Source: Spirochaetaceae bacterium (GTDB lineage: Bacteria; Spirochaetota; Spirochaetia; DSM-2461). Taken from it: a stretch of 6,195 nt of DNA. Each line of letters starts with the position of its first letter. Position 1 is the stretch's first letter. Positions 1 through 6,151 of the stretch are shown here, in pieces. The translations under genes and the position numbers were made by a program. Where the stretch lies: assembly GCA_016342385.1 (NCBI GenBank), contig JAEINM010000260.1, positions 1 to 6,195 on the forward strand, given 5' to 3'. The notes beneath the pieces are model-generated. The model did not search any database, was not told the origin of the DNA, and saw nothing but the letters and a program-made list of their open reading frames with translations.

Positions 1-174
1 GGGGCTGCTGAAAATAATGGCATTATCCACATTAAAAAAAGAATGTTGCCAGTTCAATAGTTTTATATATCTCTCTCTCTGGATAGAGATCAGATTTTTT
101 CCGTATAATTCAGCCAGACGGTCATCGTAAAAATGATTTTCAAGTCTATATATGGCATCTGTTATTTTTTCCAA
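1..174 (-). CDS. galK: Galactokinase, N-terminal fragment (runs off left edge)
   Basis: Reading the minus strand from a TTG at 174 gives 58 open codons that reach position 1 in frame. The predicted peptide begins with an amphipathic helical stretch, has a YGKNLISIQRERYIKLL-type segment in the middle, and ends in IIFSSP. In galactokinases of clostridia and spirochaetes, as I recall them, an FSSP/FSTP segment comes directly before the GHMP-kinase motif GRTEIGGNHTDHN, which would lie just outside the window. Galactokinase phosphorylates galactose at C1 with ATP in the cytoplasmic Leloir pathway. The TTG start is preferred because AAGAGG lies six bases upstream. An in-frame ATG at 195 would add seven residues (MCCKRNN) but has no Shine-Dalgarno sequence, and a TGA stop lies just upstream of it. 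The catalytic motifs are not visible, so the identity rests on N-terminal resemblance only. The gene diverges from the HD-domain gene. Confidence 0.62.
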   Translation of the reverse strand, partial: MEKITDAIYRLENHFYDDRLAELYGKNLISIQRERYIKLLNWQHSFFNVDNAIIFSSP

Positions 175-180
175 ATTATT

Positions 181-186
181 CCTCTT
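181..186 (-). promoter_or_regulatory. Shine-Dalgarno sequence supporting the galK TTG start
   Basis: The minus strand reads AAGAGG here, followed by six bases and then TTG at 174. This is close to ideal spacing. The alternative ATG at 195 lies upstream of this site, so a ribosome bound here would start at TTG. Confidence 0.55.
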
Positions 187-202
187 ACAACACATATAAT
201 AA

Positions 203-230
203 TTGATTCACTAAAATAAATCTATTAAAT
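203..230 (+). promoter_or_regulatory. Candidate promoter for the HD-domain gene
   Basis: TTGATT (203-208) and TTAAAT (225-230) are separated by 16 bases, and each matches four of six positions of the sigma-70 -35 and -10 consensus. The leader to the ATG at 276 would be about 40 bases. The whole 175-275 interval is AT-rich, so chance matches are likely. On the minus strand, TATTAT just before the ATG at 195 could be a -10 for galK. That would leave this ATG almost leaderless and would again favour the TTG start. Confidence 0.25.
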
Positions 231-275
231 GTCGATTATTTAGCTATCTGATATGGGAGTGGAATCAAAATAAGA

Positions 276-1643
276 ATGAGCACAAACAGAGTATCTTTAA
301 AACAGGTAAGAAAGCTGGATGAGAGAATTTTTCCCGAATTACTAAAGAGGAATTGCACACTTAGCTGCCAAAACGGCAAGAGTCAAAAGAATAAGAGAAT
401 CTCTATCAACGCACTCTATGATAATAATAGGGGATTCTGGTTGAATGATAGTACCGACTGGTCTTATTTTGTTCCCTTAGAGATGATTGAATCCATTGTG
501 GAGGATCTTAAGCTGAAAGATCTGGAGAGGGAAAAAAGGCTTACAATCAACGAAGCTCATATTGAATACATAATGAACAGGGAATACAGTACACTGGTTA
601 AAGTCGGTAGGGAAGATCGGATTCATGCTCTTTCCGGAGCTCTGAATCAGATAAACCGGGTCATAAATTCACGGGGTGTATCTCTGAAAGAAAAGACTGA
701 TGTCCTGCTGGAAGTCTCATCATATTCTTATCTGGTGAATAAAATTACCCTTGATGAAGTGGCAGAACTGACAGATGAAGATGCCGGTAAAGTGACCATG
801 AAACTGGCCAGGTTAACGGAAAAAATCATTAATTCCATGACTAAAGTTCTGAATGAGGATATTAAGGAAAATACTTTCCTCCTGTCTCTTGTAGAAAAAT
901 CCAATGGTGTCACACTTCGTCACATGGTCAGAACTTTTATCCTTTCTTATCGTTTTGTTCTCTTCTTTAATCATGAAATTACTAAGAACTCTCTTGCTTC
1001 ACATATGAGAGCTAAGTTTAATGAGTCTTTTCGTCACTGGTATAGTTCTTTATTACCTCATATCCCTCTGGAAGATCTGACATTGGAAAATGTTTTTAAA
1101 GGGGGAATGAGAGCTATTCCTGAAAAAGATCTCAATGTCTACTCGGCTGGTTTTCTGCTCCATGACATCGGAAAACAACGGTATATAGATTATTATGAGG
1201 GCGATGAGGATTATGACAGCCGGAAAGTGGAAGCTCATGCAAAAACCGGTCATCGTATGCTGTTGCAGAAGAGGGTATATTCTGAAGAAATTGCTGCTAT
1301 TGCCGGGTATCACCATGAATATTATGGTCATGAGAGCGGTTATGGATATTATCGCGAACTCTGTAGCCTGGTGAACCTGGACAAGAAATATTTAAGACAG
1401 GATTCCTGCATTTCCTATAATCTGAAAGATCTTCATAGGTTCAGTACTCTCTCCTTTCTCCCGGCAAAATTTCTGGAAATTGTTGATGTCTATGATGCTA
1501 TTACTGATCCGGGGCGCTCATATAAATCCCATCTGGACGCTTTTGATGCCTTAAAATTCATGCGTGAAGAGTTCATTGTCAGAAATAAAAAAATCGATCC
1601 CATACTCTTTGAGCTCTTTGTCCGGTTTCTTCAAAAAGATTAA
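276..1643 (+). CDS. HD-GYP-like metal-dependent phosphohydrolase with altered GYP motif
   Basis: This is a soluble-looking 455-residue protein with no signal peptide or obvious membrane segment. Residues 1 to about 190 match no domain I can name. The C-terminal half carries an HD-type site: His216 (LRHMV), HDIGK at 296-300, His321 (HAKTG), HHE at 346-348, and VDVYDAIT at 403-410 with Asp404 and Asp407. A K-rich YKSHLDAFDAL segment follows, as in HD-GYP proteins. HD-GYP proteins usually hydrolyse cyclic-di-GMP or related cyclic dinucleotides with a two- or three-metal centre. Here the signature usually read as DGxGYP appears as HESGYGY (352-358). The His216-HD spacing (about 80 residues) and the GYP-to-DVYDA spacing (about 45) are longer than I expect for the family. 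ATG 276 is the first start after an in-frame TGA at 249. The ribosome site (GGGAG at 255-259) is distant and weak. No terminator separates it from manA, 36 bases downstream. Enzymatic substrate and activity are unproven. Confidence 0.8.
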   Translation: MSTNRVSLKQVRKLDERIFPELLKRNCTLSCQNGKSQKNKRISINALYDNNRGFWLNDSTDWSYFVPLEMIESIVEDLKLKDLEREKRLTINEAHIEYIMNREYSTLVKVGREDRIHALSGALNQINRVINSRGVSLKEKTDVLLEVSSYSYLVNKITLDEVAELTDEDAGKVTMKLARLTEKIINSMTKVLNEDIKENTFLLSLVEKSNGVTLRHMVRTFILSYRFVLFFNHEITKNSLASHMRAKFNESFRHWYSSLLPHIPLEDLTLENVFKGGMRAIPEKDLNVYSAGFLLHDIGKQRYIDYYEGDEDYDSRKVEAHAKTGHRMLLQKRVYSEEIAAIAGYHHEYYGHESGYGYYRELCSLVNLDKKYLRQDSCISYNLKDLHRFSTLSFLPAKFLEIVDVYDAITDPGRSYKSHLDAFDALKFMREEFIVRNKKIDPILFELFVRFLQKD

Positions 1644-1679
1644 TTGATTATTACTTTACAATTGTTTTAAACTATTAAC

Positions 1680-2882
1680 ATGAAAATGATCTACAAGATG
1701 AAAAACATCATTCACGATTATGCTTGGGGCTCTGTAGATGCTATTCCCCGATTGCTGGGTTACGACAATAGAGAGAAAAAGCCTCAGGCTGAACTCTGGA
1801 TGGGTTCTCATCACCGTGGCGCTTCTCTACTGATTAGAGATGAAGGGACTATCTCTTTATCTACCTATATAAATAATAACAGAAAAGATGCTCTGGGAGA
1901 AAAAATAGCTGATCTCTATGGAGATCTTCCTTTTTTATTCAAAGTCCTGGCTGCGGGGAATCCGCTTTCCATACAGGTCCATCCCGGTAAGAAACAGGCG
2001 GAAGAGGGCTATGCCAGAGAGAATAAACTTAATGTCCCTCTCGATGCTTATAACCGGAATTATAAGGATAACAACCATAAGCCTGAGTTAATCTGTGCTC
2101 TGACCCCGTTTTTGGCTATGAGGGGATTCAGAACCTTTGATCGTATTCTCGGGAATTTTCAGAAAGCCGGTCTGCGATCCTTCATGGGTGAAATTGAGAC
2201 CTTTTCCGAAAACTGTAATGCAGAAGGTCTAAAAGAGTTTTTCAATAGTATAATGCTGCTCCATGGAGAGAGAAAACAGTCTTTTATAAAGGAACTGGTG
2301 AAAGCAGCGGAAACTCTCGACAGTGATATTTTCAATTGTGTTCTTAAACTATATGATAAGTATCCTCAAGATGTAGCTATTGCCGCCCCCCTCTATCTGA
2401 ATCTGGTAAAACTGGAACCCGGGCAGGCTCTTTATCTCTCAGCGGGAGTTCTACATGCTTACTTGGATGGAATGGGAATTGAATTAATGGCCAGTTCCGA
2501 TAATGTGTTACGGGGTGGTCTGACTTCTAAATACATAGACCGCAACGAGCTGATAAGAGTTCTCGACTTCTCCGGTTCCGATCCTCAGATTATTGAAGCA
2601 GAAACCGTAAATCAGAATATATCAACTTATCGAACACCTTTTAAGGAATTTGAATTAACCCGAGTGGGACTGGATGAAAATTCCATTTATAAAATATCTG
2701 AAAAAAACACCGTGCAGATACTTTTCGTTACACAGGGGGTTGTCTCTTTCATCAATGAAATGGGAGAAACTCTCTCAGTTGTAAAAGGGGAATCTGTTTT
2801 TGTTCCCTATGGAGCCGGTCCCTGGACAGCATCGGGCAAAGCCCTTATGTTCAGAGCAGCCGTGCCGGGAGAACCGGGATAA
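1680..2882 (+). CDS. manA: Mannose-6-phosphate isomerase, class I
   Basis: Cytoplasmic zinc enzyme interconverting mannose 6-phosphate and fructose 6-phosphate. It links mannose use to glycolysis and, in reverse, supplies mannose for GDP-sugars. The 400 residues match the usual length of type I enzymes. The N-terminus has the family DYAWGS motif (13-18). The zinc ligands I expect from the E. coli enzyme are all present: Gln99 and His101 in SIQVHP, Glu136 in HKPEL, and His259 in GVLHAYLDG. The active-site arginine is Arg278 in DNVLRGGLT. The C-terminal third forms the second cupin-like region. No Shine-Dalgarno sequence precedes ATG 1680, and in-frame ATGs at 1686 and 1698 are alternatives. 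Residue 7 (MKNIIHDYAWG) would also give a typical family N-terminus, so the exact start is uncertain by up to six residues. The stop codon overlaps the next gene's start. Confidence 0.96.
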   Translation: MKMIYKMKNIIHDYAWGSVDAIPRLLGYDNREKKPQAELWMGSHHRGASLLIRDEGTISLSTYINNNRKDALGEKIADLYGDLPFLFKVLAAGNPLSIQVHPGKKQAEEGYARENKLNVPLDAYNRNYKDNNHKPELICALTPFLAMRGFRTFDRILGNFQKAGLRSFMGEIETFSENCNAEGLKEFFNSIMLLHGERKQSFIKELVKAAETLDSDIFNCVLKLYDKYPQDVAIAAPLYLNLVKLEPGQALYLSAGVLHAYLDGMGIELMASSDNVLRGGLTSKYIDRNELIRVLDFSGSDPQIIEAETVNQNISTYRTPFKEFELTRVGLDENSIYKISEKNTVQILFVTQGVVSFINEMGETLSVVKGESVFVPYGAGPWTASGKALMFRAAVPGEPG

Positions 2883-3340
2883 TGAAAATATGGATAGATG
2901 CAGATTCCTGCCCGAAGCCTGTTAAGGAAATTGTAGAAAGGGCAGCGAAGCGCGAGAAGCTTCAGCTTATTTTTACAGCCAATAGAAAAATACCCCTGGA
3001 GGAACATGAACTGTTCACTATGGTGGTTACCGAAGCGAAAGATCAGAGTGCAGATCTCTATATTGTTGACAATGTAGAAGCAGGTGATCTGGTCATTACA
3101 CGGGATATTCCTCTTGCCGATGAGCTTGTCAGTAAAAAAATTGACGTTTTGAATGATCGAGGAGTACTTTATACAGCAGAAAATATTAAAGAGAGATTAT
3201 CAGTTCGGAATTTTATGTACGAACTTCGTGAATATGGGGGAGGAGTTGAAAGGCACAGTGCTTTCGGTCCGAAGGAGAAGCAGGCTTTTGCCAACGCTTT
3301 TGATAGACAACTAAGGAAAATGTTGAAAGTATCCTCCTAG
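2882..3340 (+). CDS. YaiI/YqxD family protein (DUF188, PIN-like fold)
   Basis: The 152-residue protein belongs to the widespread UPF0178/DUF188 family, whose members include E. coli YaiI and B. subtilis YqxD. Family hallmarks are visible in order: IDADSCP at 5-11, a variable strand region, AGDLVITRDIPLAD at 67-80 with conserved Asp69, Asp75 and Asp80, NDRG at 91-94, and NIKERLSVRNFM at 101-112. The spread of acidic residues agrees with the PIN-like nuclease fold proposed for the family. No biochemical role is established, so no activity is claimed. The start forms TAATG with the manA stop (one-base overlap), which suggests translational coupling. GGGAG at 2867-2871 is the likely ribosome site, ten bases before the ATG. 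The link to manA seems to be co-expression rather than a shared pathway. Confidence 0.92.
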   Translation: MKIWIDADSCPKPVKEIVERAAKREKLQLIFTANRKIPLEEHELFTMVVTEAKDQSADLYIVDNVEAGDLVITRDIPLADELVSKKIDVLNDRGVLYTAENIKERLSVRNFMYELREYGGGVERHSAFGPKEKQAFANAFDRQLRKMLKVSS

Positions 3341-3384
3341 AATGCATAATTCGAAAAAAATGATATCAGTTGATTCGTTTTGTG

Positions 3385-3393
3385 TGTTACAAT
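3385..3393 (+). promoter_or_regulatory. Candidate extended -10 promoter for the korDABC operon
   Basis: TGTTACAAT fits the extended -10 pattern TGnTAnAAT with one mismatch in the hexamer (TACAAT, 3388-3393). A -35 at normal spacing is poor (around TATCAG, 3364-3369). TTGATT at 3370-3375 is better but only 12 bases away. Transcription would begin near 3400, giving a leader of about 23 bases that includes the korD ribosome site. The 82-base gap before korD, against gaps of two bases or fewer inside the operon, also argues for a promoter here. Confidence 0.42.
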
Positions 3394-3410
3394 TAGCTAG
3401 AGAAAGAATA

Positions 3411-3416
3411 AGGGAG
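3411..3416 (+). promoter_or_regulatory. Shine-Dalgarno sequence deciding the korD start
   Basis: AGGGAG lies six bases before ATG 3423. An earlier in-frame ATG at 3342 has no comparable site and would precede the predicted transcription start, so 3423 is chosen. Confidence 0.7.
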
Positions 3417-3422
3417 AATCAG

Positions 3423-3650
3423 ATGGCCAGAGGAAGACCGGAAATTGATATAGACAGGTGCAAGGGTTGTGCATTGTGTACAGTGGCCTGTCCACAGAAA
3501 ATTCTCGAAATGTCAATAGAAACAAATAATCAGGGGAACAGTTATTCCCAGTGTATAGATGAATCAAAATGCACAGCATGTACTATGTGTGCTGTCCAGT
3601 GTCCAGATTCGGCTATTCAAATATATAAAATAGTACAGGAGGCAAAGTAG
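3423..3650 (+). CDS. korD: 2-oxoacid:ferredoxin oxidoreductase, delta (ferredoxin-like) subunit
   Basis: A 75-residue protein with two classic [4Fe-4S] binding motifs: Cys13, Cys16, Cys19 with Cys23-Pro, and Cys50, Cys53, Cys56 with Cys60-Pro. In these enzymes the subunit carries electrons from the catalytic core to external ferredoxin. Its length agrees with free-standing delta subunits of archaeal and bacterial KOR/VOR enzymes. An extra cysteine, Cys44, lies between the motifs outside the usual ligand pattern. The frame is open back to ATG 3342. The extra 27 residues, however, are not ferredoxin-like and overlap the promoter candidate, and the ribosome site supports 3423. It is the first gene of the operon, and its stop is two bases before the alpha-subunit start. 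A general dicluster ferredoxin is the alternative, but gene order makes the subunit role much more likely. Confidence 0.92.
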   Translation: MARGRPEIDIDRCKGCALCTVACPQKILEMSIETNNQGNSYSQCIDESKCTACTMCAVQCPDSAIQIYKIVQEAK

Positions 3651-3652
3651 CT

Positions 3653-4702
3653 ATGAGTAAAACTGTACTTATGAAGGGAAATGAGGCATTGGCTGAATCC
3701 GCCATTAGAGCGGGTTGTACCCATTATTTCGGATACCCCATAACTCCTCAAAATGAAATTCCAGCCTATATGGCAAAGGAAATGCCCGGAAGGGGAGGTT
3801 GCTTTCTTCAGGCTGAAAGCGAAGTAGCCGCGATTAATATGGTATTCGGTGCTTCCGGATCCGGTGCCCGGACAATGACTTCAACGTCGTCACCGGGAAT
3901 GTCTCTTAAGCAGGAAGGACTTTCCTACCTGGCGGGAGCCGAGCTTCCCTGTGTCGTTGTCAATATGATGAGAGGAGGTCCGGGACTCGGCGGGATTGCC
4001 GGATCTCAGGCAGACTATTTTCAGGCCACCAGAGGTGGAGGTAATGGCGATTACAGATCTATTGTTCTGGCTCCGGGAAATGTTCAGGAACTGGCCGACT
4101 TGACAGTCGATGCCTTTGAACTGGCTGATAAATACAGAATGGTTGTCACCATTCTCGGTGACGGTTACCTCGGGCAGATGTCCGAGCCTGTTATCCTTCC
4201 CGAACCGGAAAAAAAAGCTTCTGTAAAACCATGGGCTGTTTCCGGAGCAAAAGGGAGAGAACCCAACAAGGTCATGTCTTTAAGGCTGTCTCCTGAAGAT
4301 TATCTGGAAAAGCATAATATTCACCTCCAGGAACTCTATAGAAAAGTAGAGAGCTGTGAAACAAGAGCTGAACAGTATATGACCGATGATGCACAATACA
4401 TTATCGTGTCCTATGGTACTTCTTCCAGAATCGCCAGAAAAGCAGTAAAAAAACTGAGAGAAGAAGGTGTAAAAGTCGGTCTTTTCAGACCCATAACTTT
4501 ATGGCCCTACCCTATGAAAGAGCTCCACGAATTGTCTAAAAAAGTTAAAAAAGTTCTCACAGTGGAAATGAGTGCCGGGCAGATGCTCGAAGATGTCAAT
4601 ATTGCCGTGAATGGAGCAGCAGAAGTCGATTTTCTCGGAAAAATGGGCGGTGCTGTTCCCGAATCCGGCGAAATTATGAAAATCATAAAGAGTTACGGGT
4701 GA
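3653..4702 (+). CDS. korA: 2-oxoacid:ferredoxin oxidoreductase, alpha subunit (KorA/VorB type)
   Basis: This 349-residue subunit forms, with beta, the core that oxidatively decarboxylates a 2-oxoacid with CoA to acyl-CoA. Residues 1 to about 185 are the pyrimidine-binding domain of TPP-dependent oxidoreductases. They contain YPITP at 28-32, the acidic QAESE at 53-57, the TSTSSPG loop at 76-82 and RGGPG at 107-111. Residues from about 245 onward form the transketolase C-terminal-like domain (IVSYGTSSR, GLFRPITLWPYP near 276-287). The sequence resembles proteins annotated as VorB (3-methyl-2-oxobutanoate oxidoreductase) as closely as KorA, so the substrate may be 2-oxoisovalerate or another branched-chain 2-oxoacid rather than 2-oxoglutarate. 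The gamma domain is not fused to it, unlike in some KorA proteins. AGGAGG at 3637-3642 is a strong ribosome site ten bases before the start. Confidence 0.95.
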   Translation: MSKTVLMKGNEALAESAIRAGCTHYFGYPITPQNEIPAYMAKEMPGRGGCFLQAESEVAAINMVFGASGSGARTMTSTSSPGMSLKQEGLSYLAGAELPCVVVNMMRGGPGLGGIAGSQADYFQATRGGGNGDYRSIVLAPGNVQELADLTVDAFELADKYRMVVTILGDGYLGQMSEPVILPEPEKKASVKPWAVSGAKGREPNKVMSLRLSPEDYLEKHNIHLQELYRKVESCETRAEQYMTDDAQYIIVSYGTSSRIARKAVKKLREEGVKVGLFRPITLWPYPMKELHELSKKVKKVLTVEMSAGQMLEDVNIAVNGAAEVDFLGKMGGAVPESGEIMKIIKSYG

Positions 4703-4703
4703 T

Positions 4704-5459
4704 ATGATGGATGAAAATTTAATATATACAAAACCAGATTCCTTAAGAGAGAAAAAAACCCATTACTGTCCGGGATGCGGTCATGGAATTGTTCACAAAC
4801 TGATTGGTGAAGTTATGGATGAGCTGGATATCAGAGAGAAGACAATTGTTATTGCTCCTGTGGGATGCTCTGTGCTTATATACGATTATCTTAATTGTGA
4901 CGGGATCGAAGCAGCTCATGGCCGTGCTCCGGCTGTTGCGACTGGTGTAAAAAGGGTCCACCCCGAAAGTATCGTGATCTCCTATCAGGGCGATGGAGAC
5001 CTTCTGGCCATTGGCACAGGTGAAACCATTCACGCGGCCAACAGGGGTGAGAACATTACAGTTATCTTTATTAACAACGCCATTTACGGTATGACCGGTG
5101 GGCAGATGGCTCCCACAACAATGCCCGATCAGATTACAAAGACCACACCCTATGGAAGGGATGTGGACAATACGGGATATCCTATCAGGGCCTGCGAGAT
5201 GATTAACACTCTGGTAGCACCTGTCTATATAGAGAGAACATCGATTCACGATGTAAAAAATATCCGAAAAACAAAAAAAGCCATCAAAAAAGCCCTGACC
5301 AACCAGAAGGAGGGTAAAGGTTACTCCTTTGTGGAAGTTCTCTCCACCTGTCCGACTAACTGGGGTGTAAATCCTGTCACTGCGGCAAAATGGGTGGAAA
5401 CCGCCATGGTTCCCTATTACCCTCTCGGTGTATTCCGTGAAGAAAAGGAGAAAGTCTGA
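4704..5459 (+). CDS. korB: 2-oxoacid:ferredoxin oxidoreductase, beta (TPP-binding) subunit
   Basis: The 251-residue catalytic subunit binds thiamine pyrophosphate and the proximal [4Fe-4S] cluster. CPGCGHG at 22-28 supplies Cys22 and Cys25. Cys55 (APVGCS) and Cys216 (STCPTNWG) fit the positions of the other two cluster ligands I recall for OFOR/PFOR-type beta subunits. The TPP/magnesium motif begins at GDGD (96-99) and ends at NNAIYGMTGGQ (124-134). HGRAPAVATG at 72-81 is another family block. Length and motif order are normal, with no sign of damage. The gene begins one base after the alpha stop. A second ATG at 4707 is equally possible: GGTGAT at 4698-4703 is the only ribosome-site-like sequence and sits very close to either start, so coupling to korA is likely. 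A 168-codon antisense open frame within it is a shadow. Confidence 0.96.
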   Translation: MMDENLIYTKPDSLREKKTHYCPGCGHGIVHKLIGEVMDELDIREKTIVIAPVGCSVLIYDYLNCDGIEAAHGRAPAVATGVKRVHPESIVISYQGDGDLLAIGTGETIHAANRGENITVIFINNAIYGMTGGQMAPTTMPDQITKTTPYGRDVDNTGYPIRACEMINTLVAPVYIERTSIHDVKNIRKTKKAIKKALTNQKEGKGYSFVEVLSTCPTNWGVNPVTAAKWVETAMVPYYPLGVFREEKEKV

Positions 5460-5992
5460 TGCATGAAGAAATCATTATTTCAGGATTTGGTGGTCAGGGT
5501 GTTCTCCTGGCGGGAAAACTACTCTGTATCGCTGCCATGCGCGAGGGCAAGTATGTTTCTCACATCCCTTCATACGGCGCGGAGATGAGAGGGGGAACAG
5601 CCAATTGCAAGGTGATTATTTCCGATGAGGAGATCTCTTCTCCTGTAATTGATCACCCCACAATTGTCATTGCTCTCAATACACCGTCCATGCATAAATT
5701 CGAACCTAAAATGGTCACAAATGGACTGATGCTGTTCAACAGCTCCCTTATTTCCGATAAACCGACCAGAACTGATATCAAAGTTAAAAGTGTTAAAGCC
5801 AATGATATTTCCGAAGCTGCTGGATCGCTACGAGCGGCTAACATGGCGGCTCTGGGGTATCTGTTGAAGGTGAAACCGGAAATTGCCTCTATGGATGCGT
5901 TGAAACATGCTTTAGATGAGGCCATCAGTGAGAGGAATAAGCAGCATAACCCGGTCAATATACAGATTATGGAAGCCGGCTACCAGAGCTAG
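5459..5992 (+). CDS. korC: 2-oxoacid:ferredoxin oxidoreductase, gamma subunit
   Basis: A 177-residue gamma subunit (POR family), complete in length. It has the glycine-rich GFGGQG at 9-14 near the N-terminus and the SYGAEMRGG block at 38-46, both hallmarks of this domain. It completes the alpha-beta-gamma-delta set, in which gamma is a structural partner of the catalytic core and is thought to help in CoA handling. The ATG overlaps the beta-subunit stop by one base (TGATG), and AAGGAG at 5445-5450 provides a well-spaced ribosome site. It is the last gene of the operon. A stem-loop overlaps its 3' end, and no further same-strand gene starts within the next 200 bases. Homologous domains also occur in indolepyruvate oxidoreductase beta subunits, but the neighbours exclude that. 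Confidence 0.95.
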   Translation: MHEEIIISGFGGQGVLLAGKLLCIAAMREGKYVSHIPSYGAEMRGGTANCKVIISDEEISSPVIDHPTIVIALNTPSMHKFEPKMVTNGLMLFNSSLISDKPTRTDIKVKSVKANDISEAAGSLRAANMAALGYLLKVKPEIASMDALKHALDEAISERNKQHNPVNIQIMEAGYQS

Positions 5993-6003
5993 TCTCTGGT
6001 GCC
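5978..6003 (+). terminator. Stem-loop at the end of korDABC, possible terminator
   Basis: ACCAGAG (5982-5988) and CTCTGGT (5994-6000) form a perfect 7-bp stem around a five-base loop containing the korC stop codon. GGC (5978-5980) and GCC (6001-6003) extend it by 3 bp if T5981 bulges out. No uninterrupted T-run follows directly, though T-rich sequence appears from about 6047. It may be an imperfect terminator or an mRNA 3'-end stabiliser. Confidence 0.4.
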
Positions 6004-6129
6004 CGTCTGTATGCTTTATCTCCATTTCAGAACGAGGAGGGGCCGGTTTTAATTGTCTTTTTATTCTCTTTCTTTTCTATGAATCCACAAATTTAAATGT
6101 TTGTTCACTATAATTATAACCTGAATCCG

Positions 6130-6151
6130 TATAAAAAAACTTCTTTTTATA
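6130..6151. repeat. AT-only inverted repeat
   Basis: TATAAAAA (6130-6137) and TTTTTATA (6144-6151) form a perfect 8-bp inverted repeat with a six-base loop. An alternative pairing of AATTATAA (6112-6119) with TTATAATT (6147-6154) overlaps it. With no G or C in the stem it is weak as a terminator, but it lies directly before a consensus -10 box. Confidence 0.4.

Noticed and set aside
68..90. CT-repeat tract (about five units) next to a complementary AGAGAT, as a possible phase-variation site or hairpin
   Set aside because: It is too short for a contingency locus and is explained by in-frame galK codons for the QRERY segment.
1053..1331. 92-codon minus-strand open frame inside the HD-domain gene
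   Set aside because: It is antisense to the HD catalytic region, with no family resemblance. Apparent hydrophobic stretches come from reverse-reading of acidic and aromatic codons.
1644..1679. Possible terminator between the HD gene and manA
   Set aside because: Only a 5-bp AATTG/CAATT repeat occurs, with a 12-base loop and no GC-rich stem, so it is too weak to call.
4743..5249. 168-codon open frame on the minus strand opposite korB
   Set aside because: It lies wholly antisense to a gene with complete family motifs, has no ribosome site, and its Cys/His/Asn-rich translation resembles no protein I know. It is a shadow of korB codon use.
6031..6080. Strong AGGAGG-like sequence near 6035 as a ribosome site for a small gene
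   Set aside because: The frames entered by the nearest possible start codons (TTG or GTT-type) close after about 10-16 codons. There is no ATG at suitable spacing and no conserved feature.
5916..6113. 65-codon plus-strand open frame crossing the korC end
   Set aside because: It overlaps the conserved end of korC in another frame and has no recognisable domain or ribosome site. Its Phe/Leu-rich tail only reflects the T-rich spacer.
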